Of a DNA stretch of 10,702 nt, positions 6,288-10,702 are shown piece by piece. Below the pieces are notes generated by a model, which was not told the origin of the DNA, did no database searches, and worked only from the letters and a program-made list of their open reading frames with translations. The translations under genes and the position numbers were made by a program. The stretch spans positions 1 through 10,702 of the forward strand of contig PBWY01000092.1 of NCBI GenBank assembly GCA_002727395.1, read 5' to 3'. Within the stretch, counting starts at the first letter, position 1. Each line of letters opens with the position of its first letter. The stretch comes from Rhodospirillales bacterium. Lineage in GTDB: Bacteria > Pseudomonadota > Alphaproteobacteria > MPNO01 > UBA2964.

Positions 6288-7280
6288 ATGATCCTTGTTA
6301 CAGGCGGTGCCGGATTTATTGGATCCAATCTCGTTGCTAGCCTTGAACAGAATGGTGTGGAGGATATTGTAATATGCGACCAACTCGGCATGGAACAAAA
6401 ATGGCGGAACATCTCTAAGCGTGATTTATTTGATGTTATCTCTCCCAAAAGTTTAAATGATTTCATAGAAGAAAACTCTGCTAGGATTGTTACCGTGTTT
6501 CATTTAGGTGCAATTTCGACTACTACAGAAAAAAATGCGGACTTAATTCTGGAGAATAATTTTAGGGTCTCATGCAAATTATGGAGTCAATGCGCAAAAT
6601 ATAGAATACCGTTTATTTACGCTTCATCGGCAGCAACATATGGGGATGGATCACTTGGTTTTAATGATATTTCAACAAGAGCACATCTTGCATCTTTAAC
6701 CCCGCTCAACCCCTACGGATGGAGTAAAAACCTTTTCGACCGTTGGGTAGCCAAAACCATTGGGACGGGATCAGCCGCACAAACACCTCCTCAATGGGCC
6801 GGTTTAAAATTTTTCAATGTTTATGGCCCTAACGAATACCACAAACAAGGTCAAATTAGTGTTGTTTTAAAAAATTATCGGGAAATTAAAGCTGGTGGTC
6901 CCGCTATTTTATTCAGATCGCATAATCCAGAGTATAAAGATGGGGAGCAATCTCGTGACTTTATATGGGTTGGTGACTGCATAGATATTTTGATATGGCT
7001 GTCCAAAACTCAAGATGTTTCTGGACTCTTTAATGTCGGAACTGGCATATCGCGTTCTTTCAACGACATGGCAAAAACCATCTTTGACAGGTTGAATTTA
7101 AAACCCGAGATTAAATTTATCGATACACCAGTTACAATTAGAGAGCATTATCAATATTTTACAAAAGCAAATATAACGCGCCTACGTGACGCAGGTTACA
7201 ACAAAAAATTTACAAGCCTGGAGGAAGGTGTTTCTCAATATATCTCAAATTTTCTTGAGACCACCGACCCATATATTTAA
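6288..7280 (+). CDS. hldD: ADP-L-glycero-D-manno-heptose 6-epimerase
   Basis: Converts ADP-D-glycero-D-manno-heptose to the L-glycero form, the last step in making the heptose donor for the LPS inner core; a cytoplasmic short-chain dehydrogenase/epimerase. At 330 residues it is slightly longer than the 310-residue E. coli enzyme. The NADP Rossmann motif is GGAGFIG (6-12). YASSAATYGDG (111-121) holds the catalytic Ser/Thr region and YGWSK (143-147) the Tyr-x3-Lys pair. FFNVYGPNEYHK (175-186) contributes the lysine of the HldD active site. SHNPEYKDGEQSRDFIWVGD (211-230) is specific to HldD rather than GalE-type epimerases. The ATG follows AGGAT with nine bases of spacing. It lies 95 bases after fhs and 32 before lgt, consistent with one transcript. 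It implies an LPS with heptose-containing core; the other heptose genes (hldE, gmhA, gmhB) are not in the window. Confidence 0.95.
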   Translation: MILVTGGAGFIGSNLVASLEQNGVEDIVICDQLGMEQKWRNISKRDLFDVISPKSLNDFIEENSARIVTVFHLGAISTTTEKNADLILENNFRVSCKLWSQCAKYRIPFIYASSAATYGDGSLGFNDISTRAHLASLTPLNPYGWSKNLFDRWVAKTIGTGSAAQTPPQWAGLKFFNVYGPNEYHKQGQISVVLKNYREIKAGGPAILFRSHNPEYKDGEQSRDFIWVGDCIDILIWLSKTQDVSGLFNVGTGISRSFNDMAKTIFDRLNLKPEIKFIDTPVTIREHYQYFTKANITRLRDAGYNKKFTSLEEGVSQYISNFLETTDPYI

Positions 7281-7312
7281 ATCATATTTTTAATGAAAGG
7301 GGTTCGAAAAAT

Positions 7313-8104
7313 ATGTTCGCCATTGCGTTTCCAACCATCGACCCCGTTGCTTTGGAACTAGGGCCTATATTGATACGTTGGTATTCTTTGGCTTATATAG
7401 CTGGCATTTTATTAGGTTGGCAATTCATGTTGCGATTAAGTCGGCTCACAATAAATAAGATTGATCGTAAATTTATAGATGATTTTATTATTTGGGCTAC
7501 TCTAGGAATCATTTTAGGAGGAAGAATTGGATATGTAATTTTCTATAAGCCAGCCCATTTTATGGCAGATCCACTCGAAATTTTTGCCATTTGGCAAGGA
7601 GGTATGTCCTTTCACGGAGGATTGATAGGCATGCTAATTGTAACATGGTTATTCACCCATAAAAATCAATTAGAATTTATAGAGTTCGGTGATCTAATCT
7701 GTGCTGCGGCTCCTATAGGGTTATTTTTTGGCAGAATTGCAAATTTTATTAATGGCGAGCTTTTCGGTAGAACTACAGATGTTCCTTGGGGCATTATATT
7801 TCCCAAAGGCGGCGCCGAGCCGAGACACCCAAGCCAATTATACGAAGCTGGCCTTGAGGGCCTACTTCTTTTTTTAGCTCTATCATTACTGGTATTCAAA
7901 TTTAAAGCTCTTAAAAGGCCGGGTCTAATTGCCGGCACCTTTATGATACTTTATGGTTTATCACGATATTTTGTTGAATTTTTTAGACAACCAGACGAAC
8001 ATCTCGGAACAATATATGAAATTGCTACCATGGGCCAAATTCTCTCAATGCCGCTTATATTATTAGGTATATGGTTAATTCATAGGCTATGGCGTCAATC
8101 GTGA
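7313..8104 (+). CDS. lgt: Prolipoprotein diacylglyceryl transferase
   Basis: Inner-membrane enzyme that transfers diacylglycerol from phosphatidylglycerol to the lipobox cysteine of prolipoproteins, the first step of lipoprotein maturation. 263 residues with about seven hydrophobic segments. The Lgt signature GRIANFINGELFG (140-152) fits the family pattern, the usual Gly-Asn being Ala-Asn here, which the pattern allows. GGMSFHGGLIG (97-107) contains the essential His101, equivalent to E. coli His103. HPSQLYEA (172-179) and SRYFVEFFRQPDEHLG (217-232) are also typical. The start ATG is supported by AAAGGGG ten bases upstream. The stop TGA overlaps the start of the downstream methyltransferase, indicating translational coupling. 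In many Alphaproteobacteria lgt is followed by this methyltransferase and pgeF, as here. Confidence 0.97.
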   Translation: MFAIAFPTIDPVALELGPILIRWYSLAYIAGILLGWQFMLRLSRLTINKIDRKFIDDFIIWATLGIILGGRIGYVIFYKPAHFMADPLEIFAIWQGGMSFHGGLIGMLIVTWLFTHKNQLEFIEFGDLICAAAPIGLFFGRIANFINGELFGRTTDVPWGIIFPKGGAEPRHPSQLYEAGLEGLLLFLALSLLVFKFKALKRPGLIAGTFMILYGLSRYFVEFFRQPDEHLGTIYEIATMGQILSMPLILLGIWLIHRLWRQS

Positions 8105-9198
8105 CACCACTAGCACAAAGACTACAAAAGATTATTCAAACTGATGGCCCCATCTCAATATCAAAATTTATGGGTATTGCCTTAAATGATAAAGACTATG
8201 GCTATTACCAGACTAATGAGCCATTTGGGGTCAACGGGGACTTTATAACATCTCCAGAGATCAGTCAGGTTTTTGGCGAACTTATAGGACTATGGTTTCT
8301 TTCCTCATGGAAAATTGCCGGTTGTCCTAAAGAAACTAAACTAATAGAGCTGGGACCAGGTAGAGGAACTTTGATGGCCGATATTCTCCGAACGGTCAAA
8401 AAAGTAGAATCGAGTTTTTTCAAAACAGCAGAAATACACCTCGTAGAATGTAGCCTTAGCATGCGAAACCGCCAAGAGCTCGCCTTAAAAGATTACGACG
8501 TAACTTGGCATAAAAATTTAGAGTCTGTCCCCCTAGGACCATCATTGATAATTGCTAATGAATTTTTTGATGCGTTACCTATCGATCAATACTTGCTGAC
8601 TAACAACGGTTGGCATGAGAAATGTATTACATTCAACAACGATAAAAACATCTTTGAATTTACGACAGTGTCTGTTCCAAATTTTGATATCGCCAAATTC
8701 CCTAGTGAAACTTTTGATTCAGAGACGAATTCTGTGTTTGAACGAAATAGGATGTCTGAAAAATATGCTGAGGCAATAGGGCAAAGAATTGCTTCAAATG
8801 GTATTGCCGCTTTAATAATAGATTATGGTTATGTTAACTCCGGTTTTGGAGATACGCTGCAAGCAGTAAGAGATCATAAATATCAAAATCCTCTATTTGA
8901 TATAGGTAGATCAGACATTACCGCTCATGTGGATTTTGCAAATATTAAAAAAATTCTTGAGGGGCATAGTATTCTGGTACATGGTCCCGTGTCACAAAGA
9001 AAATTTCTTACTGACCTTGGCATCGAGCAAAGAGCTATGAAACTTATTGAAACTGCATCAGAAAAACAATCACTCTTTTTAATAAAAGGTTGTCAACGTT
9101 TGATTGCCAAAAATGGAATGGGTTCACTATTCAAAGTAATGTCGGTAACTCAAAAAAATGTTCCAATTCCTGAGGGTTTTCAGTTAACGAATTTTTAA
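8101..9198 (+). CDS. MidA/NDUFAF7-like class I SAM-dependent methyltransferase
   Basis: Member of the DUF185 family. Its mitochondrial relative NDUFAF7 (MidA) dimethylates an arginine on complex I subunit NDUFS2 during assembly; the bacterial role is presumed similar but not shown. From the GTG at 8101 it is 365 residues. Family motifs are in order: GPISISKFMGIALNDKDYGY near the start, DFITSPEISQVFGELIG, the SAM-binding loop ELGPGRGTLMADI (84-96), ANEFFDALPIDQ, LIIDYGY, and DIGRSDITAHVDF. I chose GTG 8101 because it gives MTPLAQRL, the usual alphaproteobacterial N-terminus, and a four-base GTGA overlap with the lgt stop. An ATG at 8089 (four extra residues, 16-base overlap) is the alternative; neither has a strong ribosome site. 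pgeF follows after 18 bases. Confidence 0.9.
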   Translation: MTPLAQRLQKIIQTDGPISISKFMGIALNDKDYGYYQTNEPFGVNGDFITSPEISQVFGELIGLWFLSSWKIAGCPKETKLIELGPGRGTLMADILRTVKKVESSFFKTAEIHLVECSLSMRNRQELALKDYDVTWHKNLESVPLGPSLIIANEFFDALPIDQYLLTNNGWHEKCITFNNDKNIFEFTTVSVPNFDIAKFPSETFDSETNSVFERNRMSEKYAEAIGQRIASNGIAALIIDYGYVNSGFGDTLQAVRDHKYQNPLFDIGRSDITAHVDFANIKKILEGHSILVHGPVSQRKFLTDLGIEQRAMKLIETASEKQSLFLIKGCQRLIAKNGMGSLFKVMSVTQKNVPIPEGFQLTNF

Positions 9199-9216
9199 AT
9201 CTCAGCGATTGAATTT

Positions 9217-9999
9217 ATGATTAACAGCATACCAGTCATCCTTTCGAAAACATTCTCTGAATTTAAAGGAATAGAACATGGCTTTTTTACACGTAACGGC
9301 GGAACAAGCAGTGGTATTTATTCCTCATTAAATTGCGGATATGGCTCTGAAGATAAAAAAGAACACATTATAGAAAATAGAAGACGGGTTAGCAGGAAAC
9401 TCCACATTAATCCGGAAGCCCTTCTAACTATTGACCAGACGCATAGCAACAAGGTCATTTTAGTTCCAAAACTATGGGATCATGATTCTGCACCACAGGC
9501 CGATGGTATGGTTACTAATGAAAGGGGCATAGGTCTGGGTATCCTCACTGCTGATTGCGCGCCTGTCCTTTTTGCTGATTCAAGACAAGGGGTCATTGGT
9601 GCGTGTCATGCCGGCTGGCGTGGTGCTTTAGGTGGAATTATAGAGAAAACGGTTGAAAAAATGGTTAGCCTAGGATCATTACGTCAAAATATAAATGCTG
9701 TAGTTGGACCTTGTATCTCTCAATTATCCTATCAAGTGAGTAAAGAGTTTAAAGATCAGTTTATAACTACAGATCAGAGTTATTCCCTATTTTTTGAAGA
9801 GGATGGCAGAGAACATTTCCGTTTTAGTCTTTCCAACTTTATTTTGAACTTATCCGAAAGATCAAAAATTGAAAATTGTGAAATAATTCGTCGAGATAAC
9901 TATACCGAGACCGAAAACTTCTTTAGTTATCGCCGTTCAAAGTTCAATCAAGAAAAAGACTATGGTCGATGTATTTCCGCAATAACAATGATTTTTTAA
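9217..9999 (+). CDS. pgeF: Peptidoglycan-editing factor PgeF (laccase-domain, YfiH/YlmD family)
   Basis: A 260-residue protein of the multicopper-oxidase-like DUF152 family. E. coli PgeF removes or prevents wrongly incorporated residues in peptidoglycan precursors; related proteins have purine nucleoside phosphorylase or oxidase activity, so the exact substrate here is inferred. The three metal ligands of the family are visible: His76 in DQTHSNKV, Cys114 in TADCAPVLFAD and His131 in CHAGWRG. HGFFTRNGGTSSGIYSSLNC (21-40), GPCISQLSYQV and FFSYRRSKF...DYGRCISAI are further hallmarks. Normal length, no signal peptide, nothing missing. The ATG is 18 bases after the methyltransferase stop and has only a weak ribosome site, suggesting coupled translation. 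It is the last gene of the fhs-to-pgeF series. Confidence 0.95.
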   Translation: MINSIPVILSKTFSEFKGIEHGFFTRNGGTSSGIYSSLNCGYGSEDKKEHIIENRRRVSRKLHINPEALLTIDQTHSNKVILVPKLWDHDSAPQADGMVTNERGIGLGILTADCAPVLFADSRQGVIGACHAGWRGALGGIIEKTVEKMVSLGSLRQNINAVVGPCISQLSYQVSKEFKDQFITTDQSYSLFFEEDGREHFRFSLSNFILNLSERSKIENCEIIRRDNYTETENFFSYRRSKFNQEKDYGRCISAITMIF

Positions 10000-10079
10000 C
10001 TAAATGCCCCATTTGATATTATTTACTCTTTTTTGTCTTATTGGTTTAGTCATCAGTTGTGTCATGATTTAATATTAAA

Positions 10080-10102
10080 ATAAAAATTAGTTTAATTTTT
10101 AT
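10080..10102. repeat. Perfect AT-only hairpin between pgeF and prs
   Basis: ATAAAAATTA (10080-10089) pairs perfectly with TAATTTTTAT (10093-10102) across a three-base loop (GTT). It is 80 bases after pgeF and 140 before prs. With no G or C in the stem it is not a classical intrinsic terminator, though it could act as a weak 3' end for the pgeF transcript or as a protein-binding palindrome. Confidence 0.5.
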
Positions 10103-10150
10103 GAGGTTAAAAACATATTGAGCAATCCAAATATAAGTCTCGTCAAATCG

Positions 10151-10179
10151 TTTACACACCGTTACGCCGCTGTTAAATT
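10151..10179 (+). promoter_or_regulatory. Candidate promoter for prs
   Basis: TTTACA (10151-10156) and TAAATT (10174-10179) are exactly 17 bases apart. The -35 matches five of six consensus bases and the -10 four of six. Transcription would begin near 10186, giving a leader of about 58 bases. The stretch between the elements is noticeably richer in G and C than its surroundings. Confidence 0.45.
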
Positions 10180-10208
10180 GCGCCGGCATTTGATTTTGGG
10201 AAACTAAT

Positions 10209-10226
10209 CACCATTATTTTTTGGTG
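10209..10226 (+). other. Small hairpin in the prs leader
   Basis: CACCA (10209-10213) and TGGTG (10222-10226) can form a 5-bp stem around an eight-base T-rich loop, ending just before the GGG (10231-10233) that probably serves as the prs ribosome site. It might influence translation; the stem is short and could be chance. Confidence 0.3.
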
Positions 10227-10243
10227 TTATGGGAAAATTCAAG

Positions 10244-10702
10244 ATGAAAATTGTTGCATGCAATAGTAATAGACCTTTAGCGGAAGCGATTGCGGCTTAT
10301 CTCAATATTTCCCTCTGTAAGGCGAGTATTCGACGTTTTGCCGATATGGAATGTTTCGTTGAGATCGAAGAAAACGTCCGCGGGGAAGATGTATTTGTAA
10401 TACAGTCGACATCCTACCCAGCTAATGACAATCTTATGGAATTGCTTGTATGTATTGATGCATTAAGGAGGGGGTCGGCCCGTCGAATCACAGCGGTAAT
10501 TCCGTACTTTGGTTATGCTCGGCAAGATCGAAAATCGGGACCGAGAACTCCAATTTCTGCAAAGCTAGTAGCCAATTTGATTACCCAAGCTGGCGCTGAC
10601 CGAGTTCTAACACTTGATCTGCATGCAGGGCAAATTCAGGGTTTCTTTGATATACCTGTAGATAATCTTTTTGCTGCTCCTGTTTTTTTACGAGATATAA
10701 AA
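10244..10702 (+). CDS. prs: Ribose-phosphate pyrophosphokinase (PRPP synthetase), 5' part
   Basis: Makes phosphoribosyl pyrophosphate from ribose 5-phosphate and ATP, the precursor for purines, pyrimidines, His, Trp and NAD. The first 153 residues are present and the frame runs off the window; the family is about 310 residues. MKIVACNSNRPLAEAIAAYL opens the protein. RRFADMECFVEIEENVRGEDV (30-50), FVIQSTSYPANDNLMELL (51-68), the ATP-binding YFGYARQDRK (88-97) and DLHAGQIQGFFDIPVDNL (125-142), with catalytic-region His127, are all highly conserved. ATG 10244 is chosen because it gives the standard MKIVA start, with GGG ten bases upstream; an in-frame ATG at 10229 would add five atypical residues and overlap that site. 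It follows pgeF after 244 bases and has its own candidate promoter, so it is probably a separate transcription unit. Confidence 0.97.
   Translation, partial: MKIVACNSNRPLAEAIAAYLNISLCKASIRRFADMECFVEIEENVRGEDVFVIQSTSYPANDNLMELLVCIDALRRGSARRITAVIPYFGYARQDRKSGPRTPISAKLVANLITQAGADRVLTLDLHAGQIQGFFDIPVDNLFAAPVFLRDIK

Noticed and set aside
10007..10014. CCCCATTT just after pgeF, matching the sigma-32 -10 element.
   Set aside because: No CTTGAA-like -35 at the required 13-17 base distance upstream; prs starts more than 200 bases away.

Overview
The window is an AT-rich, densely coded piece of a bacterial chromosome. The proteins look alphaproteobacterial: a COQ9/TetR-type regulator, a sigma-32 (RpoH) factor with an RpoH2-like C-terminus, a BMFP/UbiK protein, and the lgt / MidA-type methyltransferase / pgeF / prs series. 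The combination resembles Rhodospirillales-like or AT-rich marine Alphaproteobacteria. That placement is an inference from protein features and gene order, not from a search. There are no mobile elements, CRISPR arrays, rRNA or convincing tRNA genes. This is mainly a housekeeping region.

Left part (about 1-2450): the 3' part of an EnvZ-like sensor histidine kinase (+ strand, cut by the window edge) is followed by a convergent TetR/COQ9-type gene (- strand). Divergent from that is rpoH (+). rpoH meets proC (-) stop to stop, with two bases between them.

Middle (about 2448-4500): three minus-strand genes. These are ubiK (ubiquinone-biosynthesis accessory factor), a YbjN-domain protein and proC (last step of proline synthesis). 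ybjN and proC probably form one transcript; ubiK has its own candidate promoter. The spacer upstream of ybjN and the ubiK/fhs divergent spacer carry candidate promoters and small repeats.

Right part (about 4501-10702): a colinear plus-strand run of fhs (formate-tetrahydrofolate ligase), hldD (heptose epimerase for LPS core), lgt (lipoprotein acylation), a MidA/NDUFAF7-like methyltransferase overlapping lgt, and pgeF (peptidoglycan-editing copper oxidase family). After a 244-base spacer with an AT-only hairpin and a candidate promoter comes the 5' part of prs (PRPP synthase), cut by the window end.

Functional themes are envelope assembly (hldD, lgt, pgeF), respiratory-chain support (COQ9-like, UbiK, MidA-like), one-carbon and nucleotide supply (fhs, prs), and stress response (rpoH, histidine kinase). 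I found no clear sign of an undescribed system. The most noteworthy items are fhs and hldD lying between ubiK and lgt, the repeats in the promoter spacers, a start-codon correction that makes lgt and the methyltransferase overlap by 4 bases, and the RpoH2-like character of the sigma factor.
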